Virus record (IMG/VR): IMGVR_UViG_3300022602_003472 | Location: 1-64,000 of that record | Reading direction: 5' to 3' (one strand) | Source: a virus | DNA length: 64,000 nt | Shown here: piece by piece, positions 1 to 7,927 of the stretch | Layout of the letters: the number at the start of each line of letters is the position of its first letter | How positions within the stretch are numbered: the stretch's first letter is position 1 | Position numbers and translations under genes: made by a program | The notes under the pieces: model-generated | Told to the model about the DNA's origin: nothing | Databases searched by the model: none | What the model saw: the letters and a program-made list of their open reading frames with translations, nothing else

Positions 1-1480
<1,480 letters not shown>

Positions 1481-1487
1481 CTACTCC

Positions 1488-1778
1488 TCAGTTTTCAATA
1501 ACGGCAAAAAGTTCTTCTTCTTTGAGGACAAGTAGGTCTTGCCCGTCAATCTTGATCTGTGTGCCTGCGTACTTGCCAAACAACACGCGATCGTTCACGC
1601 TAACATCCAGCGGGATATAGTTGCCGCTATCATCCTTGGTCCCTTTGCCCACAGCCAGCACTGTGCCTTGATCAGGCTTCTCTGCTGCGGTGTCAGGGAT
1701 GACGATGCCGCCCTTCGTGACAGTTTCACTGTCCACGCGCTTCACTATGACCCGATTATTAAGCGGTCTCAGTTCCAT
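1488..1778 (-). CDS. groES: Co-chaperonin GroES
   Basis: Ten-kDa lid of the GroEL chamber, 96 residues, the normal cellular length. The N terminus ([14 protein letters not shown]) and the mobile loop around residues 17-33 ([17 protein letters not shown], including the GGIVI tripod that docks on GroEL) are typical of bacterial GroES rather than of the divergent T4 gp31 type. An AGGAG site lies 7 bases upstream of the ATG. It is the first gene of the groES-groEL operon and is controlled by the promoter and CIRCE operator at 1806-1869. It was probably acquired from a bacterium together with its regulatory region. Confidence 0.97.
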   Translation of the reverse strand: MELRPLNNRVIVKRVDSETVTKGGIVIPDTAAEKPDQGTVLAVGKGTKDDSGNYIPLDVSVNDRVLFGKYAGTQIKIDGQDLLVLKEEELFAVIEN

Positions 1779-1805
1779 CGTAGTCTCCTATGGTTAAATG
1801 GAAAG

Positions 1806-1832
1806 CTAGCACTCCATGAGTGGCAGTGCTAA
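1806..1832. promoter_or_regulatory. CIRCE operator (HrcA-binding inverted repeat)
   Basis: The left arm CTAGCACTC and the right arm CAGTGCTAA are separated by exactly 9 bases. The established CIRCE consensus is TTAGCACTC-N9-GAGTGCTAA, so each arm matches at 8 of 9 positions. It lies between the groES promoter and the groES start, at the expected beginning of the transcript, which is the usual place for CIRCE. In bacteria HrcA binds it and represses groESL until heat shock. Confidence 0.88.
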
Positions 1833-1848
1833 CAGCTCATAATATAAT
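1820..1848 (+). promoter_or_regulatory. Possible divergent promoter facing the structured region
   Basis: On the plus strand GTGGCA (1820-1825) and a perfect TATAAT (1843-1848) are 17 bases apart. The -35 element lies inside CIRCE. It would transcribe the GC-rich segment that follows. The AT-rich -10 is partly shared with the opposite promoter, so this could be coincidence. Confidence 0.35.
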
Positions 1849-1869
1849 CGGAGATTGATACAAAATCAA
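1841..1869 (-). promoter_or_regulatory. Sigma70-type promoter of groES-groEL
   Basis: On the minus strand TTGATT (1869-1864) is followed after 17 bases by TATATT (1846-1841). The predicted start near 1834 puts CIRCE at the 5' end of the mRNA. Confidence 0.7.
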
Positions 1870-2215
1870 GAGCCGGTTACGCATGCGTCCACTCCTCCGG
1901 CGACCTTTATCGTAGGTCCGTTCACTGCCGCCTAATACCACCTGCTCACGCAGCTGGCGCTTATCAAGCCTACGCACCCAGCGTCACGACCATGCCGTAT
2001 AGTAGCGCCGTCAGGTCCCGGGACCTAGGCTGCTGTGCTGCTCCAGCATGGAAAAGCAGTCAGCCACTAGCTCGTCACCAAGCGTTACTCGATAGATGCG
2101 CTGGACGACTGGGCTCTGGGCCCGCGCTCCCGAGTTGCCAGCTGTGCGGACCCTGGGTGTTGATCCTAGGCAGATTCCCATCAGCGGCAACTCTTCTGAT
2201 GGCACACAGCTCAGC
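1870..2215. ncRNA. Candidate structured non-coding RNA, family unknown
   Basis: About 350 bases without a believable gene, visibly more GC-rich than its surroundings and full of complementary segments. On the minus strand these include AGCTGTG/CACAGCT enclosing the hairpin CCATCAG/CTGATGG, whose loop GAGTTGCC is complementary to GGCAACTC directly after the outer helix, which makes a pseudoknot. Others are GGGC/GCCC, CTGC-GTGA-GCAG with a GNRA-type loop, the palindrome AGGTCCCGGGACCT at 2013-2026, GGCGCT/AGCGCC, CGTAGG/CCTACG and GACCT/AGGTC. The GNRA loop favours the minus strand, while the possible promoter at 1820-1848 favours the plus strand. It does not match the core motifs of tmRNA, RNase P RNA, 6S RNA or SRP RNA as I know them. 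Short frames here (for example 68 codons at 2217-2011) look random. Confidence 0.55.
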
Positions 2216-2221
2216 ATTAGT

Positions 2222-3394
2222 TTATGCCTGATTGGTATTTTCGCAAGCTGCGACCAAAGCTGCGTGCATCTCAGGATTTACCTCAGCAAAGCTTTCATTG
2301 CGAAGCTGGTCTAATCTTGATATAGATCTTAATACTTCTGCTGATGTGAGATTGGGTGGTTGCCTTAACTGGGAAATTATTGTGTTCTTGTTATGCATGA
2401 TCACCATAGACTCGTCGTGATTTGACCATGCAGCCAATCGGTCACATATCACAGTCTTTAAATCATCTGGCACATTGTTGAGTGCCAGATATGCAGGATC
2501 ATATACCAAATGCCCCCAATGCTCATAGCGAGGCAGGATCTTTATCACTGTTTCCATAAAATCTATGGCAGTGTTGCAGTTAATCAATGACCACGATGTC
2601 AAAATGAGTAAGCTGTATCTGTGATTCAATACCGCTTGATAATGCAGCAAGTTTTCTAGCAACACTGACCAATCGGTGCCAGTGCGCTGGTAATCATTGA
2701 TTGCTCCGATGCCATCAACGCTGCACTGCATTTCAATTGACTTGCACTGATCCAACAGAGACAGCATCTCTGCATCAAACAACACCGTGCAATTGGTAGT
2801 GATCACCACTTCTAGATTGCCCAAACCCTGTTGATCGTTGGCAATTCTTCTGAGCAGGTGTTTGAATGCATCTTGTTCAAGCGCAGGTTCACCGCCTACA
2901 TATCTGAGCCTATCGAGCTTGCTGATATCAAAAGTTATACCAGTTAGATCTGGTCTCGACAGAGGCGTAGCACTCTTGCCCAAGGCTATTTCATCAACAA
3001 TCCATTTGCTGCTGTTCCAGCTACCACACATGCGACATTTAAGATTGCAGAGATTGCCAAAATCGTATTCTAACCAAACCAAACTGTGGTCAGTTGGTCG
3101 TCCATATCTCTCATTGAAAGCAATGCGACTGGACCATGTGCCTATCTTCTCGTTTTGATAGCATTCCTTACAGCCTTTGATAGGCATGTTAGACAGCATT
3201 GCTGCCCTCAGCGAATCCATCCACGCATGGTTGAATGGGTCTGGTTCATCCTTGGCCATGGGTTGACCAATTTGATGATTATCATCATGTGACCACTGGC
3301 AACAAGGCTGGCTGCCAAATCTTGGTTTATGCACCATATGTCTAAAAGGTGCAGCACAGTAAACATCATCATCAAGGTTAAATTTAGGTTCCAT
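2222..3394 (-). CDS. Radical SAM protein with N-terminal cysteine motif
   Basis: 390-residue radical S-adenosylmethionine enzyme. The [4Fe-4S] motif CNLKCRMC is at residues 116-123 and the SAM-binding GGEP at 167-170. An N-terminal block (C13, C31, C32 and a CKEC pair at 75-78) may hold a second cluster, as in radical SAM proteins with twitch or SPASM-like domains. It resembles the two radical SAM proteins at 30933-33522 in having a long Cys-containing N terminus, but it stands alone between the structured segment and the ATPase gene. Substrate unknown. A GTAAATA sequence at 3401-3407 is too close to the ATG to be called a promoter with confidence. Confidence 0.88.
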   Translation of the reverse strand: MEPKFNLDDDVYCAAPFRHMVHKPRFGSQPCCQWSHDDNHQIGQPMAKDEPDPFNHAWMDSLRAAMLSNMPIKGCKECYQNEKIGTWSSRIAFNERYGRPTDHSLVWLEYDFGNLCNLKCRMCGSWNSSKWIVDEIALGKSATPLSRPDLTGITFDISKLDRLRYVGGEPALEQDAFKHLLRRIANDQQGLGNLEVVITTNCTVLFDAEMLSLLDQCKSIEMQCSVDGIGAINDYQRTGTDWSVLLENLLHYQAVLNHRYSLLILTSWSLINCNTAIDFMETVIKILPRYEHWGHLVYDPAYLALNNVPDDLKTVICDRLAAWSNHDESMVIMHNKNTIISQLRQPPNLTSAEVLRSISRLDQLRNESFAEVNPEMHAALVAACENTNQA

Positions 3395-3431
3395 AGCAGG
3401 TATTTACTTGCAATCTCAACATGGTATGATA

Positions 3432-3456
3432 CAAAATCGCAGCCTTGACAGCTGCG
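3432..3456 (-). terminator. Probable Rho-independent terminator after the ATPase gene
   Basis: On the minus strand CGCAGC and GCTGCG pair across a 7-base loop, followed by ATTTTG. It lies about 30 bases past the ATPase stop codon. The stem is short, so confidence is moderate. Confidence 0.45.
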
Positions 3457-3484
3457 TCTTGCTTCGCAGAAGCTACTATCAGTA

Positions 3485-4507
3485 TCAAGCTGCCTTGCGG
3501 TGGCAGTTCTTTTCCACGAAACGCTTCCAGTTACCAGGCATGGCCTTGCGCAAATCAGCGATCTTCAGCACCATGCGCAGGCTCAGCTCACGCAACTGCT
3601 TGCTGTGGTCATTGATATAGCCCATGACCTCAGCCTTGGTATCTGCGTCGAAGCCATAGCTGCCCAGCATGTTGCTGCGTTCGACCACATTGCGGATGTG
3701 CAGCAGTTTCTCACGAGCAGTGTCAATGCCGATGTCCATGTAATGGCAGCGGCTCATGATAGCCTCCAGGTGGTTGCCAATGCGTGCGCTCTTGATCTGA
3801 TCAAACTTCACGTTGGTGATGAAGATAACACCGCCCTTGTATTCGAAGCTGTTGGGGATGTCCTTGCGCTCCAGATGCAGGCTGCGTGTGTTCCAGCTGA
3901 TGCGCCGCGTCTTCTTGCTGTCCAGTGCTGCTTTCAGCACGTTCAAGCTGTCTTCGTCGTAGAGCACACCATCACAGTCGTCAAACACCAGCACCTGGCT
4001 GTCTTCACGGTATTCCCAGAGCTTCTCATACAGCACAGCAGCACTGATGCCACCGCTGATCACTTCATACATCTTGCCCTGTCCAGTGAGCTTGCCCAGC
4101 ATGTCCAGCGTTTCATGTAGCGTGGTCTCCACGGTATGGCTCTTGCCGATGCCAGCAGGACCGCTGACCACCAAGCCCTTGACCGTGTTGCTAGCCACAG
4201 CCTTGGTCATCTCACCCAGGATCTCAAACGTCTCGCGCTGATCGTGTGCAATCTCATCGTCGGTCTTGCTCAGCATTGGCGTTGTACTAGGCGAACCAGC
4301 ATCCTTGGTAGTAGGTTGGAAGCAGTGGATGCCTTCCATGTAAACGCGGTTGCGCCCAGCGCGGAGATCAGCACCACCGTCACTGTCAACAGTGATGTAC
4401 ATGCCGTCCTTGTCGCGCTTGAGATTGTCCAGCAAGAGGAACGCACGGTCCGTGATAGTAGCCCCACCGCGGGTCCAACCTGAGCTAATGCGCACATACT
4501 GTTCCAT
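3485..4507 (-). CDS. AAA-type ATPase
   Basis: 340-residue P-loop ATPase. Walker A is GPAGIGKS at residues 116-123 and Walker B is VLVFDDCD at 172-179. The region after it (IFITN, about residues 230-236) looks like sensor 1. The N-terminal 80 residues show no recognisable domain. Its job in the phage is not clear: it could remodel protein or DNA complexes near the recombination genes. The start at 4507 has a CGGAGA ribosome site. A promoter with a perfect TTGACA and an inverted repeat lies directly upstream, which suggests early, regulated expression. Confidence 0.8.
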   Translation of the reverse strand: MEQYVRISSGWTRGGATITDRAFLLLDNLKRDKDGMYITVDSDGGADLRAGRNRVYMEGIHCFQPTTKDAGSPSTTPMLSKTDDEIAHDQRETFEILGEMTKAVASNTVKGLVVSGPAGIGKSHTVETTLHETLDMLGKLTGQGKMYEVISGGISAAVLYEKLWEYREDSQVLVFDDCDGVLYDEDSLNVLKAALDSKKTRRISWNTRSLHLERKDIPNSFEYKGGVIFITNVKFDQIKSARIGNHLEAIMSRCHYMDIGIDTAREKLLHIRNVVERSNMLGSYGFDADTKAEVMGYINDHSKQLRELSLRMVLKIADLRKAMPGNWKRFVEKNCHRKAA

Positions 4508-4515
4508 GAGAATCT

Positions 4516-4560
4516 CCGTAGCTGTTGCTCTAATACGTGCATATTAGCACACTGCTACGG
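4516..4560. promoter_or_regulatory. Inverted repeat spanning the ATPase promoter -10 (possible operator)
   Basis: CCGTAGC (4516-4522) and GCTACGG (4554-4560) are perfect 7-base complements. The right arm lies in the -35/-10 spacer and the left arm in the 5' leader. A second pairing, AATA/TATT extended by TGCT/AGCA, lies inside. It could be a repressor site or an mRNA hairpin. Confidence 0.4.
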
Positions 4561-4568
4561 TCTGTCAA
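4541..4568 (-). promoter_or_regulatory. Host-type promoter of the ATPase gene
   Basis: On the minus strand a perfect TTGACA (4568-4563) is followed after 16 bases by TAATAT (4546-4541), 34 bases before the ATG. The rest of 4508-4669 is AT-rich and shows no gene. Confidence 0.65.
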
Positions 4569-4669
4569 GCACTAATTTTCCAAAATATCTCACTGAAATC
4601 ATTGACAAAAATACGGAAAAAGATGTAAAAATTACCGAGTTAAATTTAATAAGAGGCAGAATAAATCAC

Positions 4670-5143
4670 TTAGGATCCAAGCATACCTTGGTCTAATGTT
4701 ACTGTTTCCATTCCGACCACTCGTAATCTGATGATATTAGATATGTTATATGATTTCTGTTCCAACCCTTTAATGAGAGCCAGATACTTGTTGCGCACCA
4801 GCGCAACTTCGTTGATCAGCGTGGCCATGGTGACCACGTCATCCTCACCATCTATGTATTTCTCGATGCTGCGATCAGTTAGCTCGCGCTGATAGCGTTC
4901 CAGATACCTGCGATAGTGATCGCTGCGCATCTTGTCATAGCGTATGTTGAGATGTTTGAGTATGGCTTCAACTTCCTGGAGCTGACCAAAACGATAGGCC
5001 ATGATACCGCTGAGCTCCTGGGCAGCACGTTCAATGCCACCAATGATCTTGGCTTCAACCCAGGCAGTCTCCAGCTGTTTCTGGAACCAGTCGATGGCAT
5101 CAGGCAGTTGCCCCATGTCATCGACTATCTTGTTGTACCACAT
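4670..5143 (-). CDS. uvsY: Recombination mediator, UvsY-like
   Basis: 157-residue mostly helical protein. T4 UvsY (137 residues) loads the UvsX recombinase onto gp32-coated single-stranded DNA. The central segment rich in Arg and Tyr (YRRYLERYQREL, about residues 78-89) followed by a short Gly-Asp turn and a helix ending in NKYLALIKGLEQK fits the UvsY layout. The gene sits two genes downstream of uvsX in the same minus-strand run, and its ATG directly follows the TAA of the next upstream gene. The assignment rests on layout and context more than on a diagnostic motif. Confidence 0.5.
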   Translation of the reverse strand: MWYNKIVDDMGQLPDAIDWFQKQLETAWVEAKIIGGIERAAQELSGIMAYRFGQLQEVEAILKHLNIRYDKMRSDHYRRYLERYQRELTDRSIEKYIDGEDDVVTMATLINEVALVRNKYLALIKGLEQKSYNISNIIRLRVVGMETVTLDQGMLGS

Positions 5144-5353
5144 TTAGATACCAAACTTGTTGTAGAGTTCCCAGAGTTTCCAATCCAATCTCTGAAGGTA
5201 CTGTAGCATAGCAAACTGTACTTCTAACTGCACTATGGCAATATCCTTGGATTCACGAGATTCTATGGCCTTGTCTATCTTCTCCTTGAGATCACTAATA
5301 AACGTGTCTCCTTGAATGGAAATAGAATCAGAGTTGGCTTTCATTACCATCAT
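5144..5353 (-). CDS. Small hypothetical protein in the uvsX-uvsY run
   Basis: 69 residues, predicted mostly helical, with no recognised domain. Its ATG overlaps the stop of the upstream gene by four bases (5350-5353) and its TAA abuts the uvsY-like start, so it is translationally coupled on both sides and is very likely real. Its place suggests a helper role in recombination or replication. Confidence 0.6.
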   Translation of the reverse strand: MMVMKANSDSISIQGDTFISDLKEKIDKAIESRESKDIAIVQLEVQFAMLQYLQRLDWKLWELYNKFGI

Positions 5354-5598
5354 TCATCCTCATAGGATAGTTCGTCATCATAGTCATCATAACCAGCTGA
5401 CTCACCAGTGTACTGTGCTTCAATAGCACTGTCAAGGTGCTCATCTTCACCATGTATGGCTTCAAAATCGTCTCGGTCCATGCCCTTGTCTGCGAAGATG
5501 TTGACCAGCTTGCGGGCCATGTCTTCTCGTTTGTTGTTGGGAAGCAATTCACTGACCACTTCCCAGACTTCCAGCATCAAGCTTGCGCTAACGTTCAT
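5350..5598 (-). CDS. Small acidic hypothetical protein
   Basis: 82 residues. The N-terminal half is a helical MLEVWEVVSELL-type segment. The C-terminal third is strongly acidic and rich in Tyr and Asp (DDYDDELSYEDE). It starts 3 bases after the uvsX stop and overlaps the next gene by four bases. The acidic tail recalls proteins that bind a DNA-binding partner, but no function can be given. Confidence 0.6.
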   Translation of the reverse strand: MNVSASLMLEVWEVVSELLPNNKREDMARKLVNIFADKGMDRDDFEAIHGEDEHLDSAIEAQYTGESAGYDDYDDELSYEDE

Positions 5599-5601
5599 AT
5601 A

Positions 5602-6690
5602 TCAATCCTCCGATGGTGCGATATCTTGATCATCAGCGTCTGGATCTACAACATCCTGGGCGACAACCACCTTGCTCTCGTCCCATTCAGTCATGATCAG
5701 ATCCAACAGCTCATCGCTGACGCCAGACCGGAAGTACTTATGTTCCTTGCCTGTCTTGTCGGTGTACTTGAGCTTGTTGCCATCCTTGACCAACACACCT
5801 TTCTTTTCAAACATTTCAATGAGGCCGCTGTACTCATTCATGCCAGTGTCCCAGGGGATCTTGATCTCCACGCTTTCAAACGGCTTGTTGTAGCGCGTCT
5901 TCATGATCTTACAGGCTGCACGGATACCTCGCACGTCTGTGACCTTCTTGCCTTCTTCATCTTCCTTGAGCTTGAGCTTGCGCATGGCTACCACGATAGA
6001 TGAAGCATACACGAAACCCTGACCGCCTGAGATCTTGTCATCTGGATCAAACATGTCCTGTGACGCATAGGTATGGTTGGTAACCACCAAGCCCACGTCA
6101 TACTCGCCAAACATGTTCACGCAGTTGCGCACCAATGCTGCCAGTGCCTTGGGCTTGCGACCCATGTCACCCTTCATCTCGCCAGCTTCAAACTGATTGA
6201 CGTCTGTGGGTGTCAGCAACATGCCCAGACTGTCCAGCACGAACAGGATCTTTGGACGCTCTTCTGGGTCAACCTTGTCAAACCTGCTCTTGTAGTCCTT
6301 CATGAAGTCGCTGACCAAACGAGCAACATCGTCGATCATGGCCATGTTTACCTTGAGCAGCTTTTCTTCGCTTGTATCAACGCCCAGTGGCTTGAGCCAG
6401 TTCTCGTCAAGTGCGTTCTCTGTATCGATCAAGATCGGGAACACACCCGCTCGCTGAGCGTTTCTTATGACGTTGCCTGAGCAGATATAGCTTTTGCCGG
6501 AACCAGATTGTCCAGCGAACATGGTGACCTTGCCCAACGGGATACCGTTCTTGAAGTCACCACTGATAGCATAGTTTAGTGCGTAATTACCGCTGTGGAT
6601 CCAAGTCTTTGGATCATGGAAACCAAGGCTGAGACTGGGAATGGTCTTGGCGATGTCTTTCCTGAATCGCGAAATGTCAAATGGTTTCAT
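5602..6690 (-). CDS. uvsX: UvsX RecA-like recombinase
   Basis: T4-type strand-exchange recombinase that forms ATP-dependent filaments on single-stranded DNA, with gp32 and UvsY as partners. It has 362 residues (T4 UvsX 391). Walker A GQSGSGKS is at residues 60-67, a Walker B-type strand ILFVLDSLG at about 147-155, and the DNA-loop region with NHTYASQDMF and ISGGQG follows. The C terminus is acidic, as in RecA. It is preceded by a CAGGAG ribosome site and by a hairpin that separates it from gp32. Confidence 0.95.
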   Translation of the reverse strand: MKPFDISRFRKDIAKTIPSLSLGFHDPKTWIHSGNYALNYAISGDFKNGIPLGKVTMFAGQSGSGKSYICSGNVIRNAQRAGVFPILIDTENALDENWLKPLGVDTSEEKLLKVNMAMIDDVARLVSDFMKDYKSRFDKVDPEERPKILFVLDSLGMLLTPTDVNQFEAGEMKGDMGRKPKALAALVRNCVNMFGEYDVGLVVTNHTYASQDMFDPDDKISGGQGFVYASSIVVAMRKLKLKEDEEGKKVTDVRGIRAACKIMKTRYNKPFESVEIKIPWDTGMNEYSGLIEMFEKKGVLVKDGNKLKYTDKTGKEHKYFRSGVSDELLDLIMTEWDESKVVVAQDVVDPDADDQDIAPSED

Positions 6691-6715
6691 ATTTTGCTCC
6701 TGTGATCATGTGGTA

Positions 6716-6739
6716 GGATGGGCGAGTGGTTGCCCATCC
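6716..6739. other. Perfect hairpin between gene 32 and uvsX
   Basis: GGATGGGC and GCCCATCC, 8 bases each, flank an 8-base loop. No T-run follows on the minus strand, so it is more likely an mRNA-stabilising, attenuating or processing hairpin than a full terminator. Confidence 0.5.
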
Positions 6740-6752
6740 CAACTGTTATGGA

Positions 6753-7802
6753 TTAAGATTGACCGCCGAGCTTGCGTGCGCGGATAGCTGCCAGGATGTC
6801 ATCTGGTGAGCTTAGCTTTGGCTTGTCGCCTGCTGGTGCCGCTGCTGCTTTTGGAGGATCCACATCAAATGGAGCTTCGTCCACAGGAGCTGCCTTGGGA
6901 GCTGCACGTTCCATGATGCTGGCTGCTGTGACTGGTTTGGTCACAGGTGCTGCCACAGTGTTGGCAGTGGCATCATCGTTGTTGCTAGCAAAAGCATCCA
7001 TGCGCATGCCGTTTGGACGATAGAACTGTCCCCAACGATCCGCATCATAGAGCTCTTCGTTCACTGATGCTTCAAACAGTTCCATGATGGCTGCGAGATG
7101 CGCATCATCTGGCTTCTTTGGAAGGAAGCTGTTGAGCGTGAACAAGCCGTGCTTTTCCACTGCGCTCAGCTCATCTTCACTGAGGGCACGTTCCTTCATT
7201 GACCAACTAGAGCTGCTATAATTGGCATAACCTCCCTTAGTTGTCTTGCTAAGGTAAAAATCACGTCCAGATGCGTAATCAGTAGGGCTATTCTCAAGGT
7301 CCTGACGCATAAGGATTGCCTTAATAGCATCAAACACGCTAGGATTGATGATAAATCTCCGGATTGGATTTTCCGGTGTGTTATCATCCTTGTTAGGATT
7401 CTGCGTGACAAAACCCTGGAACACATAGCTCTTCTTCCGCCAGTACTTGCGAGCCATATCTTCCAAAGTAGGATCCTTCCACCATGGACGTGTTTCGGCT
7501 GCGATGGGGCAGCTGCCCGGCTTCCACATGTCCATGCAAGGAACCTGCACTTCAACTGGACGAGCATCATTTTGCCCCTTGACTCCAGGGAATGGAATCT
7601 TGATGATGAGCCGTTCCACCCAGAAGAAGTCGTTGGTGTCGTCGCCGTCCGGGAGAAACCTCAGAGTGGCAGTGGAGCCCTCTGGGTTGTTCCAGAATGG
7701 ATAGATTGAATTGTCTCCGGTAAATGTGCCGCCCTTGGAGCGGTCTTTGCGAGCCTGTTGCTCGAGTAGTTTAGCTTGTATAGCTTTAAGGTCTAATCCC
7801 AT
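6753..7802 (-). CDS. 32: gp32 single-stranded DNA-binding protein
   Basis: Binds single-stranded DNA cooperatively at replication and recombination forks. It has 349 residues (T4 gp32 301). A basic N-terminal segment (about residues 10-25), needed in the family for cooperativity, is followed by the core with YPFWNN, TLRFLPDG and the Cys pair CMDMWKPGSC at about 88-97. Of the T4 zinc ligands I see only these two Cys clearly. The C-terminal 90 residues are Ala/Pro/Asp-rich and end in a short LDDI-like basic helix, longer than in T4. The ribosome site is AGGAGG. The leader carries a hairpin and overlapping early and late promoters. Confidence 0.92.
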   Translation of the reverse strand: MGLDLKAIQAKLLEQQARKDRSKGGTFTGDNSIYPFWNNPEGSTATLRFLPDGDDTNDFFWVERLIIKIPFPGVKGQNDARPVEVQVPCMDMWKPGSCPIAAETRPWWKDPTLEDMARKYWRKKSYVFQGFVTQNPNKDDNTPENPIRRFIINPSVFDAIKAILMRQDLENSPTDYASGRDFYLSKTTKGGYANYSSSSWSMKERALSEDELSAVEKHGLFTLNSFLPKKPDDAHLAAIMELFEASVNEELYDADRWGQFYRPNGMRMDAFASNNDDATANTVAAPVTKPVTAASIMERAAPKAAPVDEAPFDVDPPKAAAAPAGDKPKLSSPDDILAAIRARKLGGQS

Positions 7803-7851
7803 GATAATGTGCCTCCTATGTGTGCTTTCATGTGCCTAATTGAGTTATAGA

Positions 7852-7878
7852 CAGTCAGCAACGTGATATTGCTAACTG
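7852..7878 (-). promoter_or_regulatory. Hairpin at the 5' end of the gene 32 mRNA leader
   Basis: On the minus strand CAGTTAGCAA pairs with TTGCTGACTG (10 pairs including one G-U) across a 7-base loop, 50-76 bases before the ATG. T4 gene 32 is known to be autoregulated through a pseudoknot at a similar distance upstream, so this may be a functional analogue. The second helix of a pseudoknot was not found. Confidence 0.5.
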
Positions 7879-7884
7879 ACAGTG

Positions 7885-7915
7885 TATTTATGCCGCAGCG
7901 CTTGTCAAGTGTCAA
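7885..7915 (-). promoter_or_regulatory. Overlapping early and late promoters of gene 32
   Basis: A perfect TTGACA (7915-7910) is 17 bases from CATAAA, which itself is part of the late-type element CATAAATA (7892-7885). Transcription from either would start at about 7879, right at the leader hairpin. A second TTGACA copy is at 7908-7903. Confidence 0.6.
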
Positions 7916-7927
7916 TATTGGTGATGC

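Noticed and set aside
1870-2215. Identification of the GC-rich segment as RNase P RNA, tmRNA, SRP RNA or a tRNA cluster
   Set aside because: Short resemblances exist (for example CGGAGGAGTGGACG), but the core motifs I know for these RNAs, such as the T-loop GTTCRA or the GAGGAAAGTC block, are missing.
1992-2231. Short reading frames on both strands in the structured segment
   Set aside because: They lack ribosome sites, overlap each other and have random-looking composition. The base pairing explains the sequence better.
3401-3407. GTAAATA as a late promoter for the radical SAM gene at 2222-3394
   Set aside because: It lies 6 bases before the ATG and differs from the consensus, so it was not listed.
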